Notes: generated from the sequence alone by a model not told the origin. Shown: positions 6,033-13,534, counted from the first letter of the stretch. The stretch is DNA of 26,505 bases from CAG-582 sp964551965 (GCA_964551965.1 CAZKFB010000014.1:1-26505), one strand, 5' to 3'. Program-made: numbers and translations.

Positions 6033-6434
6033 ATGGATTATAAAAAATTAGTTAAAAGTCTTACAACACCAGAAAATTATTTTAAAAATACTTTAGTTGC
6101 CTTCTTAAGTGGAGGAGTAATAGGAGCTATATCGGAGATTTTAGTAAGTACCTTTAATGTAGATACAATGTTAATAATTTGGATCTTTATTGCAGCCGTT
6201 TTAACGGGATTATCAATATTTGATAAGTTAGCAGATGTATTTAAAATGGGAATTATTATACCAATTACGGGATTCTCTCATTCGGTTTCTAGTTCGACAC
6301 TAGAATATAAAAAAGATGGATTAATTACTGGTATTGGAAGTAATTACTTTAAACTTGCTGGTTCCGTTATATTATATGGAATTTTATCAGCATCATTATT
6401 AGCATTTATAAGGGGGATTTTATGTATACTATAA
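6033..6434 (+). CDS. spoVAC: Stage V sporulation protein AC
   Basis: The 133-residue membrane protein carries SpoVAC family sequence: NTLVAFLSGGVIGAISEIL, LTGLSIFDKLADVF, IPITGFSHSVSSSTLEYK and ITGIGSNYFKLAGSVILYG. SpoVAC is an inner-membrane channel subunit of the spore that moves Ca-dipicolinate into the developing spore and releases it at germination. The start is the ATG at 6033, seven bases after GGAGG; an in-frame upstream ATG at 5958 lies inside sigF and would put a sigF-overlapping tail on the protein. The 3' end overlaps spoVAD by 13 bp. spoVAA and spoVAB, usually upstream in Bacillus, are absent, as in many clostridia. Confidence 0.93.
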   Translation: MDYKKLVKSLTTPENYFKNTLVAFLSGGVIGAISEILVSTFNVDTMLIIWIFIAAVLTGLSIFDKLADVFKMGIIIPITGFSHSVSSSTLEYKKDGLITGIGSNYFKLAGSVILYGILSASLLAFIRGILCIL

Positions 6435-7390
6435 ATTTGGGCAATGTCTATATTAATGACTATTATTCGATAGGGGGACCCGATGAAGGTAATAGTAATA
6501 TTAGAAACTATGATTTAATTATTAAAGATTTAGATTATGGAGAACCTACTTTCGAGAGAGCTGAAGTTAAGATGCAGAGAACTATATTATCGAACTTATT
6601 AAGTAGAAATAAGGCTGATTTGGTTATTGGAGGAGATTTGTCTAATCAAATTGGTATAATGAATACGACTTTAAAGTATTATAATTTGCCTTTTCTAGGA
6701 GTATATAATGCATGTGCAACATTTATTGAATCATTGATAATTGCATCATCTTTCATAAATTCGAAGATGGCAAAATCAATTATTTCTTTAACTTCTAGTC
6801 ATGTAAATGCATCGGAAAGACAATTTAGATTTCCCATCGAATATGGATCAATTAGGAAGAATTATCAAACGACAACAATGACAGGATCAATTGGAGCAAT
6901 TGTATCGAGTAAGAAAAGTAAAATTAAATTAGTATCAGCAACTATTGGAAATGTTGTCGATTATGATGTTACTGACGTTGCAAATATGGGTGCAATAATG
7001 GCTCCGGCAGCATCTAGTGCAATTTATAATCATCTAACGAACACTAAGACATCAGTAGATGATTATGATGCGATTATAACGGGGGACTTAGGGAGTTTAG
7101 GATTAAAAATATTAACTAATTTATTAAAACTAGAACATGGAATAATAACTGATAAAATAATGGATGCAGGAACTCTCATGTATAAGTGTAGTCAAGAAAA
7201 ACTAGCTGGAGCATCGGGACCTACTGTATTGCCAATATTTTTCTTTAATCATATAATCCATGATAAAAACATAAAGAGAGTATTGCTTATTGGAACTGGT
7301 GCTTTACATAATCCAACATTAGTTAATCAGCATAATTCCATTCCTGCAATAGCTCATGTGATAGAAATCGAGGTTAACCATGATAATTAA
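6422..7390 (+). CDS. spoVAD: Stage V sporulation protein AD
   Basis: The 322-residue protein is close to the Bacillus length (338). It has the thiolase-like fold of SpoVAD: an N-terminal GGPDEG segment, ADLVIGGDLSNQIG, the GVYNACATFIESL segment with Cys98 at the thiolase-type position, ASERQFRFPIEYG and a C-terminal VLLIGTGALHNP. SpoVAD is a peripheral subunit that binds dipicolinic acid during its uptake into the spore. The ATG follows AGGGGGAT and lies inside the end of spoVAC; the stop overlaps spoVAE by 11 bp, so the three spoVA genes are translationally linked. Confidence 0.94.
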   Translation: MYTINLGNVYINDYYSIGGPDEGNSNIRNYDLIIKDLDYGEPTFERAEVKMQRTILSNLLSRNKADLVIGGDLSNQIGIMNTTLKYYNLPFLGVYNACATFIESLIIASSFINSKMAKSIISLTSSHVNASERQFRFPIEYGSIRKNYQTTTMTGSIGAIVSSKKSKIKLVSATIGNVVDYDVTDVANMGAIMAPAASSAIYNHLTNTKTSVDDYDAIITGDLGSLGLKILTNLLKLEHGIITDKIMDAGTLMYKCSQEKLAGASGPTVLPIFFFNHIIHDKNIKRVLLIGTGALHNPTLVNQHNSIPAIAHVIEIEVNHDN

Positions 7391-7703
7391 ATCGTTTTTA
7401 TTTGCCGGAACTATCTGTGCAATAGCTCAAATAATAAAAGATCATACTAATTTAACTAGTGGACATATTACCAGCTTATTCGTTGTAATTGGATCTATTT
7501 TAGGATTCTTTGGAATATATGATGCCATTGTCTCTTTCGTTGGAGGTGGGGCTAATGTGGTAATCCTTTCCTTCGGTAATTCTTTATATAATGCAGCAAT
7601 TGAAGAAGGTATATTCAATATGCTTATTGGGGGAAGTGTAGGTATAATCTCGTCACTTCTCTTTGCAACGATAATAACTATTTTATTTAAGGCAAGAAGT
7701 TAA
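7380..7703 (+). CDS. spoVAE: Stage V sporulation protein AE
   Basis: The 107-residue membrane protein has about three or four hydrophobic segments and SpoVAE family sequence: LFAGTICAIAQIIKDHTNLT, HITSLFVVIGSILGFFGIYD, VGGGANVVILSFGNSLYNAA and LIGGSVGIISSLLFATII. It is another membrane subunit of the dipicolinate channel. The ribosome site GAGGTT lies within the end of spoVAD. It completes the minimal spoVAC-spoVAD-spoVAE set, which is the conserved core in spore formers. Confidence 0.93.
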   Translation: MIIKSFLFAGTICAIAQIIKDHTNLTSGHITSLFVVIGSILGFFGIYDAIVSFVGGGANVVILSFGNSLYNAAIEEGIFNMLIGGSVGIISSLLFATIITILFKARS

Positions 7704-7706
7704 ATC

Positions 7707-7735
7707 TTGTCTAAATTATAATTATTATTTATAAT
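7707..7735 (+). promoter_or_regulatory. Promoter for the 415-residue exported protein
   Basis: TTGTCT (7707-7712), a 17-bp spacer and TATAAT (7730-7735), with a second overlapping TATAAT at 7736-7741. From the first -10 box to the ATG is 17 bp. The surrounding AT dyad is probably a by-product of the repeated boxes; no T run follows. Confidence 0.55.
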
Positions 7736-7752
7736 TATAATAGGTGGATAAT

Positions 7753-9000
7753 ATGAATAGTAGATTAAGCGTTAATAGATTATTTATCATATTTGTTCTC
7801 ATTTTTACTATTGTGCTTACGATAAGTATATATAATCTAAGTATTGATTCTAAATACATGAGTAAAGTTAATGACATTAGAGAAACATTAGATATCAATT
7901 CATCTAAATTAAATGTTAGATACATAAAAGGCAATATGATAGATGAGAAAATTCAATATGGAAATATAATGTCTAAAGTAATCGAGATAAAGAATAAGAG
8001 CAATGAAGATTTAACTTATGCTATTAAGCTAAATGAATCAGAGATTTCTAATCAACAATTAACTTTCCGTATCTATGAATCATCAAACCTAGATGAGAAT
8101 TCTTATTCTCCATTAACAAAAGAAGAATTCTTAAACAATAATCCTAATCTAGGATATAATTTCTATGTTAAAGCTAAATCTACAAAATATATTAAAATTG
8201 TCTTTAAATCTAATCATGAAGATGGACTTACAGAAATTAAAGGAGTTCTAAAAGTTACTTCTAATCTATCAGAAAAAGATATATTTATAAGTAATACTAA
8301 TTTAATTCTAAGTAATTTATATATGAAGATAAATGAATTAAATGGAATTAATAATCCCGGAATATATATTATTAACGTTAGTGAACTTAAAGTCCCAAAT
8401 TATAAAGGATATATCTTAATCAATGCTGAAGATATAAGTGATTTAAAATATTCCTTATCCATCTATAACGATAAATATATGGCTATTAATTTGTTACAAA
8501 AGAATTTAACTAGTAAGCATATTCAGACTATATCAAATGATGAAATAATCAAATTAAATGAGGAATATGTATGTAAGAATTATTCTAAGAAATCTTGCTT
8601 AAGCTTCTCTAGTATTGAATATAATCCAAAAGGGGGGAGAGAAGTCTTCTATAACGAAGTTCAAAATATTATAAAGAAAGTTCAAGATAGTTTTTCTGGT
8701 AATAAACAAGTATACGTTTACAATGTGCGTGAAGATTTAGATAGTAATTCTGATTTAGAAGGATTTATTTTAATCAATAATACTTCTAATGATCCTGAAT
8801 ACTATTTATATGTTCACAATAATTTATTTATGATTTCTGGGTATAATTATTCTAAACTTGGAAATTTTAATAAAGATTCAAATACAATTAGAGCATATAA
8901 TAATACCGCATTTAATTTAACTAATACGAAAAATAAAGTTTGTCTATTTTCTGGTTTCTCAAACTGTGTAGATAAATCGGAAAATTTAATAATAGAATAA
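7753..9000 (+). CDS. Membrane-anchored exported protein with a duplicated Cys-pair domain
   Basis: I do not recognise this 415-residue protein. An N-terminal hydrophobic segment (about residues 10-30) anchors it, with the rest predicted outside. Residues about 75-170 look like a beta-sandwich (KVIEIKNKSNEDLTYAIKLN). The C-terminal half holds two related units: about 204-285 (IYIINV, GYILINAED, YSLSIYNDKYM) and about 320-410 (VYVYNV, GFILINNTS, YYLYVHNNLFM). Each ends in a C-x7-C pair, Cys274/282 and Cys397/405. The start is the ATG at 7753; the in-frame GTG at 7744 is part of the AGGTGG ribosome site. It lies just after the spoVA genes but has its own sigma-A-type promoter, so a sporulation role is only a possibility. 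Confidence 0.75.
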   Translation: MNSRLSVNRLFIIFVLIFTIVLTISIYNLSIDSKYMSKVNDIRETLDINSSKLNVRYIKGNMIDEKIQYGNIMSKVIEIKNKSNEDLTYAIKLNESEISNQQLTFRIYESSNLDENSYSPLTKEEFLNNNPNLGYNFYVKAKSTKYIKIVFKSNHEDGLTEIKGVLKVTSNLSEKDIFISNTNLILSNLYMKINELNGINNPGIYIINVSELKVPNYKGYILINAEDISDLKYSLSIYNDKYMAINLLQKNLTSKHIQTISNDEIIKLNEEYVCKNYSKKSCLSFSSIEYNPKGGREVFYNEVQNIIKKVQDSFSGNKQVYVYNVREDLDSNSDLEGFILINNTSNDPEYYLYVHNNLFMISGYNYSKLGNFNKDSNTIRAYNNTAFNLTNTKNKVCLFSGFSNCVDKSENLIIE

Positions 9001-9029
9001 AAATAAGAATAGATATCTATTCTTATTTT
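9000..9029. terminator. Bidirectional terminator, 30-bp perfect palindrome
   Basis: The arms AAAATAAGAATAGAT (9000-9014) and ATCTATTCTTATTTT (9015-9029) are perfect complements, with T-rich sequence after the stem on the plus strand and the convergent gene 9 bp away. It serves the exported-protein gene and probably the minus-strand P-loop gene. Confidence 0.7.
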
Positions 9030-9038
9030 ATTTTTACT

Positions 9039-9455
9039 TCAATATATGGAATTTTTTACTTCTTTAATTATTTCATTCTGCATATTCCAAGATGAATTAA
9101 AGTCAGCATTTCTACTCATGCATCTAGCTTCTAAAAGTTCTTTATCTATTGTTAGTAATACGATCAAATCACATTCAATTAAGACAGTTCCAAATACTGG
9201 GCTCCCCACATTAATCTTAATTCTTTCTCGTGTAACTTTATTCATGAAAGAACCAATACTATTAGTCCATGGCTGTCTACACACATATTCAGTTTCTTCT
9301 TTACTTAGTAAGGGAAATAAAAGATCATCCATATCATAACAATTTCTTAGTTCTTTTAATAAAGTAGATTTACCAATACAGGAAGTTCCAATTACACATA
9401 TGCGTTTATCTTTATTGCTTTCAAATATCTTATTTAGTTCTTGAGTAATATTCAT
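9039..9455 (-). CDS. Small P-loop nucleotide-binding protein, kinase-like
   Basis: The 138-residue protein has a clear Walker A motif GTSCIGKST at residues 23-31 and an Asp-rich segment CYDMDDLLFPLL soon after, as in small P-loop kinases of the shikimate/adenylate kinase type. A hydrophobic strand with acidic residues (TVLIECDLIVLLTIDKE) could be the Walker B-like strand or a core beta strand. The substrate is unknown. It stands alone on the minus strand between plus-strand exported-protein genes, with AAGGAT before the ATG. Nothing in the neighbours points to its job. Confidence 0.7.
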   Translation of the reverse strand: MNITQELNKIFESNKDKRICVIGTSCIGKSTLLKELRNCYDMDDLLFPLLSKEETEYVCRQPWTNSIGSFMNKVTRERIKINVGSPVFGTVLIECDLIVLLTIDKELLEARCMSRNADFNSSWNMQNEIIKEVKNSIY

Positions 9456-9473
9456 AAAAATCCTTTCTATTAA

Positions 9474-9502
9474 TTGATTTAATAATATGACTTTGTTATA
9501 AT
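9474..9502 (+). promoter_or_regulatory. Promoter for the 293-residue exported protein
   Basis: TTGATT (9474-9479), a 17-bp spacer and TATAAT (9497-9502) with the TGn extension. The start codon lies 24 bp after the -10 box. Confidence 0.6.
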
Positions 9503-9525
9503 TATCTTAATAATAGGAGAGTAGA

Positions 9526-10407
9526 ATGAAGAAGAAAATAACTATCATTATTTCTATATTAATAGTATTGCTTTTAGTTTGTATTGTAAATATACTATTT
9601 ATTAATAATGGTTATATAAATAGACAAATAGATAATTTTAAAAGTGAATATGAATTATTCTATAATAATATTAATAAGTTCCCTATTTATGATGAAGGTA
9701 AGCTAGATATTAATGCTAATTATCGAGGAGCTCACGGAGAAAATAATCCTAATAGATTTGTCTTTGATTATAAATTAGATAATTCAATCGTAAGTTTTTC
9801 TAATGAAGTTGGATATAAAGACTATGAGTATGATAATAAAATAACTGAATTAATTAAGGGTATTAGAAAAATTGATGTTAATGATTTAGAAGAAATATTA
9901 AAAGAATCTAAAATAGAAAATAATAAGTTAATTATTGATGAGAAGAAAATAAATAATATAACTAATTTTAACATTAATAATATAAGTATCACATTTGAAT
10001 CAACTAATATAATAAAGAAATTAAAGAGAATAGTTATTAATATAGATGATGTTAAAATATCTATTGAAGATAAAATAATTAATATTGATTATAAAGATAA
10101 CCATATAAATGTAAAGATTAATTCTTCGGGATATTATTTAAGCATTAATGATACTTTAAAAATGAATGCATTTATAAATGATAATAAAAATACTTATAGT
10201 ATTGTTATTGGGGATAAAGTCTTAAGAGTAGAAGTAAGTGATAATGAATTAAAAGTGCTTGGCGGCTTTGAATCAGCTATCTATAATAGTATTGAAATTA
10301 CGGCAACTAAAGGAAAAACAAATATAGTTAAAAATAATGAATTAGAATTAAATGATGTTCCAATTTTAAGATATTTTACTAATACTGATTTATCATTTTG
10401 GAATTAG
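9526..10407 (+). CDS. Membrane-anchored protein of unknown function
   Basis: I do not recognise this 293-residue protein. A strongly hydrophobic segment at about residues 5-27 follows MKKK, giving an N-terminal anchor or uncleaved signal. The rest is Asn/Ile/Lys-rich and alternates short beta-like stretches (ISITFESTN, RIVINIDDVKISIEDK, NIDYKDNHINVKINSSGYYL), suggesting an extracellular beta-rich domain. No Cys outside the membrane segment and no catalytic motif stand out. The ribosome site is AGGAGAG. It is followed 8 bp later by the arylsulfotransferase-like gene, so the two are probably cotranscribed and may act together at the cell surface. Confidence 0.7.
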   Translation: MKKKITIIISILIVLLLVCIVNILFINNGYINRQIDNFKSEYELFYNNINKFPIYDEGKLDINANYRGAHGENNPNRFVFDYKLDNSIVSFSNEVGYKDYEYDNKITELIKGIRKIDVNDLEEILKESKIENNKLIIDEKKINNITNFNINNISITFESTNIIKKLKRIVINIDDVKISIEDKIINIDYKDNHINVKINSSGYYLSINDTLKMNAFINDNKNTYSIVIGDKVLRVEVSDNELKVLGGFESAIYNSIEITATKGKTNIVKNNELELNDVPILRYFTNTDLSFWN

Positions 10408-10415
10408 GAGGAAAT

Positions 10416-12317
10416 ATGAAAAAAGTAATATTGGGAATAATGATTTTTATTTTAGTTGGAGTAGGTGGAATATTATTATATTCTAACTTTAAGAATGAAA
10501 ATACTATTAATATGGCGGGACCTCAAGTTAGCTTACTATTAAATCAGGTCAATAATCAAAAATCGATAAATGATCGATTAAATAAAATATCCTCATCTAA
10601 GAAATATACTTTATCAAACCCTTATTATGAATTAAACCCTTATAATATAAGCCCTTTATCAGCAATTGTAATATTTAATACAACTGATAGTGTACCCGTA
10701 AATTTATATATAAATGATGTCTATGTAACAACGATGGAAGCTACGACAGACCATGTTATTCCTGTATATGGCCTATATGAAGACTTTGAAAATAAAGTTA
10801 AATTAGTAACTGATATTGGTGAATCTGAAATTACGATAAAAACCGAAAAGAACAATATTGAATATCCTTTAAATGTAAAATATGCTTCTAGAAATTTAAA
10901 TAAACAAGAAATGTATTTTACGGTTGCTTCATATAAAACGTATTTAACTGGATGGGATACTGAAGGTAAGCTAAGATTCTATTTAACTGTAGATAATCGT
11001 ATGGATGTAGAGTGGCTTGATAATGGGCACTTTCTTATTGGAACTTCACAAGGCCAATTTGCTGAAAATTTTGTATCTTTTGTTGAAATGGATTATCTAG
11101 GTAAAGTCTATAACTACTATGTTCCTTCTAATGGTTATTCGTTTGAATTTCAAAAGTTAAGTGATGGGACAATAATGCTAGCTGGCGGGAAAAGCCCCGT
11201 TTATATTGATGAACAAGTAATTTATACGATTGATCCAAAAAGTGGAAAAACCATAGATCTAATTAATTTATCTTCCATTATTTCAAGCGTTGATCCTGAA
11301 TTTAATAAAATTTATTTAGGTCAAAAAGCTATTAGAAATGCTTTTTACTATAATGAATCAACTGATGAATTATTAGTATCATTTAGAGGTTTAGATGCTG
11401 TTCTATCATATAACTTCAAAGCTAAATCACTTAATTGGGTGTTTACTGATTCAAATAATGAAGCATTTCAAAATGAAGTATGGAAGAGTTATATAGTTAG
11501 TACTAAAAATGGACGTTATCCGCTTGGGATACATTCCGTAATATTAACTAGCGATGGAAACGTAGCATTCTTTAATAATGGCTATGATAGATTGCATGGA
11601 TTCGAAAATGGGGGAAATGATCTAGTAAGTTTCTATAAAGATAATTATTCCTCCGTTGAGATCTATAATATATCTGAGCATACAGCAAGACTAGTTTGGA
11701 GTTATGATGACAATAAATCGATGTTCTCTCATCAATATGGATCTGTTAGAGAAACTAATACCGGATATCTAATGAATTTTGGATATAACTTAAAAGATGA
11801 ATATCGAATTAGTGAATCAGGAACTCTTAGTAATGCTGAATCATCACCGGATAATATTTATTCGAGAATTATTGAGATGGATAAAAAACACAATACTTTA
11901 TTTGAAGCTACATGTGAAGAAGGAAAGTTTAGAGCATTCAAACATGGAATATATAACGAAACTACTTCTAACATAGATATAAAGGAATTAAACATTTTTA
12001 ATAATTTAGAACCTGATAAATTAACAGAGAAGAACTATAAAGATCTTGATTTACCTGAAGCCCAAGAATGGATTTATTCTTTTGATTTAACTGATAATAC
12101 CTTAACAACTAATTATCAAATTACCGAAAATGATCAAATAGATTTATATTTTGTTAATAAAAAAGGAGAAGTATTTATCTTAAATTATAAAGATAAAAAT
12201 AATACTAAAACTAAGAGAATATTTAATCTTAATTTAAATAATGATATCTATCGAGTTTATGTATTACTAAATAATAACTTATATAAGATTGATACGGTTT
12301 ATGTAGAAAAGCATTAA
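10416..12317 (+). CDS. Arylsulfotransferase (ASST) family-like membrane-anchored beta-propeller
   Basis: This 633-residue protein has a membrane segment at residues 4-22, an N-terminal beta-sandwich with the ASST_N pattern (NPYNISPLSAIVIF, then DHVIPVYGLYEDFENKVKL at about 112-130) and a propeller-like body. LGIHSVILTSDGNVAFFNNG (from residue 370) matches the family segment with a key His and the DNG turn, with Arg392 shortly after. By eye the expected first active-site His segment (DWxHxN) reads AIRNAFYYN (about residues 305-313), so that His seems lost. ASST enzymes move sulfate between phenolic compounds through a sulfo-His. The start is the ATG after AGGAGG; an in-frame TTG at 10398 lies in the previous gene. 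Activity is uncertain; a degenerate or binding-only member is possible. Confidence 0.75.
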   Translation: MKKVILGIMIFILVGVGGILLYSNFKNENTINMAGPQVSLLLNQVNNQKSINDRLNKISSSKKYTLSNPYYELNPYNISPLSAIVIFNTTDSVPVNLYINDVYVTTMEATTDHVIPVYGLYEDFENKVKLVTDIGESEITIKTEKNNIEYPLNVKYASRNLNKQEMYFTVASYKTYLTGWDTEGKLRFYLTVDNRMDVEWLDNGHFLIGTSQGQFAENFVSFVEMDYLGKVYNYYVPSNGYSFEFQKLSDGTIMLAGGKSPVYIDEQVIYTIDPKSGKTIDLINLSSIISSVDPEFNKIYLGQKAIRNAFYYNESTDELLVSFRGLDAVLSYNFKAKSLNWVFTDSNNEAFQNEVWKSYIVSTKNGRYPLGIHSVILTSDGNVAFFNNGYDRLHGFENGGNDLVSFYKDNYSSVEIYNISEHTARLVWSYDDNKSMFSHQYGSVRETNTGYLMNFGYNLKDEYRISESGTLSNAESSPDNIYSRIIEMDKKHNTLFEATCEEGKFRAFKHGIYNETTSNIDIKELNIFNNLEPDKLTEKNYKDLDLPEAQEWIYSFDLTDNTLTTNYQITENDQIDLYFVNKKGEVFILNYKDKNNTKTKRIFNLNLNNDIYRVYVLLNNNLYKIDTVYVEKH

Positions 12318-12331
12318 TTAATGCTTTTTTT
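12307..12331 (+). terminator. Intrinsic terminator overlapping the stop codon
   Basis: AAAAGCATTAATTAATGCTTTT (split: AAAAGCATTAA then TTAATGCTTTT, 12307-12328) is a perfect palindrome followed by T to 12331. The stop codon of the preceding gene lies inside the stem. Confidence 0.8.
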
Positions 12332-12332
12332 A

Positions 12333-12341
12333 TGTTAAAAT
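12333..12341 (+). promoter_or_regulatory. Extended -10 promoter for the DUF4097-like gene
   Basis: TG, one base, TAAAAT (12333-12341) lies immediately after the terminator T run. No convincing -35 is visible. The start codon is 23 bp downstream. Confidence 0.45.
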
Positions 12342-12363
12342 ATATATGTAAGTAGGGATTATT

Positions 12364-13116
12364 ATGAAGAATAAATTACTATATGTGTTATTATCTTTAT
12401 CAATTATTATTCTATTATTAATTGGAATTAATTTAATAGATATTAATAATATAAAAAAAGAAAAAGATAATAAGAATTTAGAGAGTGCTATTAAAGTATT
12501 AACTGTTGAACTTTCTAATTCTAACTTTTCAATTGTTAAAGGAAAGAGTTTTAATATCAAATATGATAAGAAAAAAATTGAAGCAATCAATCATGATAAC
12601 AAAGTAGAAATAAAAGAATTAGATAATAATTCAGATAAAATAGAAATAACTATACCGGAGGAATTTAAATTCAATCAATTATATATTAAAAGTAATAAAG
12701 GTAATATAGAATTAGATGATGTTACTAGTGATTTCTTTTCTATTGCAAGTGAATCAGGTAACATACACATTAATAAATTAAATATAACTAATAAAACCGA
12801 CATAGCTGTTAATTCAAGTAAGATGATAATTAAAGAGTCAGATATTCACAATGCAGATGTGTTTATTGCTGATGGAAAACTTACATATGATGGAATCTTA
12901 GGTGGAAGAAGTGAAATCAACACATCTAAAGGAACTCTAGATTTTAATTTAAAAGATAAAATAAATAATTATCGAATTGAAATTTTAGATGCCAATAAAA
13001 ATATTAAAGTTAATAAAAAAATAATTGATAATAAGTCATATACAAAAGGAGAAAAAACAATTATAATTAATGGTAAGGGTACACTAAATATTAATGGAGA
13101 TGATAGTCATGAATAA
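12364..13116 (+). CDS. Membrane-anchored beta-helix protein, DUF4097-like
   Basis: The 250-residue protein has an N-terminal hydrophobic anchor (about residues 5-27) and then short repeating beta strands with turns of the SGNI/KGNI/KGTL type: IKSNKGNIELDDV, ASESGNIHINKL, VNSSKMIIKES, NTSKGTLDFNLKD. This is the pattern of the DUF4097 'putative adhesin' beta-helix family, found in LiaG-like envelope-stress proteins. It has no enzyme motif; a surface or envelope role is inferred. The ribosome site is TAGGGAT. The last codons overlap the next gene by 8 bp, so the two are translationally coupled, as DUF4097 genes often are with small membrane-protein partners. Confidence 0.7.
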   Translation: MKNKLLYVLLSLSIIILLLIGINLIDINNIKKEKDNKNLESAIKVLTVELSNSNFSIVKGKSFNIKYDKKKIEAINHDNKVEIKELDNNSDKIEITIPEEFKFNQLYIKSNKGNIELDDVTSDFFSIASESGNIHINKLNITNKTDIAVNSSKMIIKESDIHNADVFIADGKLTYDGILGGRSEINTSKGTLDFNLKDKINNYRIEILDANKNIKVNKKIIDNKSYTKGEKTIIINGKGTLNINGDDSHE

Positions 13117-13291
13117 AAAGAATAATAAATTAGATACTAAAATATATTTTATGCCAATAGGTATGTGTGTAGATATGATCATTGGAACAATAGTAGGAGT
13201 ACAAATTAAAAATGTATTTCCATCAATCTGTATAGCTATTTCTATTGGTACTATTGTAGGATTGATAATCGATAATATATTTAAAAAATAA
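13109..13291 (+). CDS. 60-residue two-helix membrane protein
   Basis: I do not recognise a family. The protein has a charged N-terminus (MNKKNNKLDTK) and two hydrophobic segments rich in Gly with small-residue spacing (IIGTIVGVQIK and ISIGTIVGLIID), resembling a glycine-zipper hairpin, ending NIFKK. The start is the ATG at 13109 after GGAGATGAT; an in-frame ATG at 13094 is possible but has no ribosome site. The coupled overlap with the DUF4097-like gene suggests a complex in the membrane. Confidence 0.65.
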   Translation: MNKKNNKLDTKIYFMPIGMCVDMIIGTIVGVQIKNVFPSICIAISIGTIVGLIIDNIFKK

Positions 13292-13322
13292 AAAAAGTTG
13301 CTTAAATCTAAGCAGCTTTTTT
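13291..13322. terminator. Bidirectional terminator shared with rpmB
   Basis: AAAAAAGTTGCTTA (13291-13304) pairs with TAAGCAGCTTTTTT (13309-13322) with one T-G pair and a 4-nt loop. T runs follow on both strands. The rpmB stop codon (13308-13310) lies at the loop. Confidence 0.8.
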
Positions 13323-13475
13323 AGTTGATTTCCATTCACGATTAGTTAAATCGTACTTAACACCATCTATTTTCTTAGTTTGTCTATTTAATTTTTGTTT
13401 CTTTTTTGTAGCATTCAAAGCATGGCTTCTTGAATTTCCAGTTAATGGTTTTCTATCAGTTTTAATCTTTGTCAT
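13308..13475 (-). CDS. rpmB: 50S ribosomal protein L28
   Basis: The 55-residue basic protein contains the L28 signature TGNSRSHALNATKKKQKLN, equivalent to GNSRSHAxNAxKRxxxxN in Bacillus L28, and then RQTKKIDGVKYDLTNREWK. L28 is a late-assembling large-subunit protein. The N-terminus MTKIKTDRKPLTG lacks the Cys-containing start (MARKCVVTG) of zinc-type L28, so this is a short Cys-free version. The start is supported by a GGAGGG ribosome site on the minus strand and a consensus promoter. It is a single-gene unit, divergent from dnaE. Confidence 0.92.
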   Translation of the reverse strand: MTKIKTDRKPLTGNSRSHALNATKKKQKLNRQTKKIDGVKYDLTNREWKSTKKAA

Positions 13476-13505
13476 CGTTTTCCCTCCATTCGCAAGTTCG
13501 TTAAG

Positions 13506-13534
13506 ATTATATCAATTATTATAGTATAAGTCAA
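13506..13534 (-). promoter_or_regulatory. Promoter of rpmB
   Basis: On the minus strand TTGACT (13529-13534), a 17-bp spacer and a perfect TATAAT (13506-13511). One of the strongest promoters here, as expected for a ribosomal protein gene; the leader is about 23 nt. Confidence 0.8.

Noticed and set aside
7711..7741. AT-rich dyad before the 415-residue gene as a terminator for spoVAE
   Set aside because: There is no GC in the stem and no T run; it coincides with promoter boxes.
9000..9029. 30-bp perfect palindrome as an operator or recombination site
   Set aside because: Its place between two convergent stop codons and the flanking T-rich sequence are explained by a bidirectional terminator.
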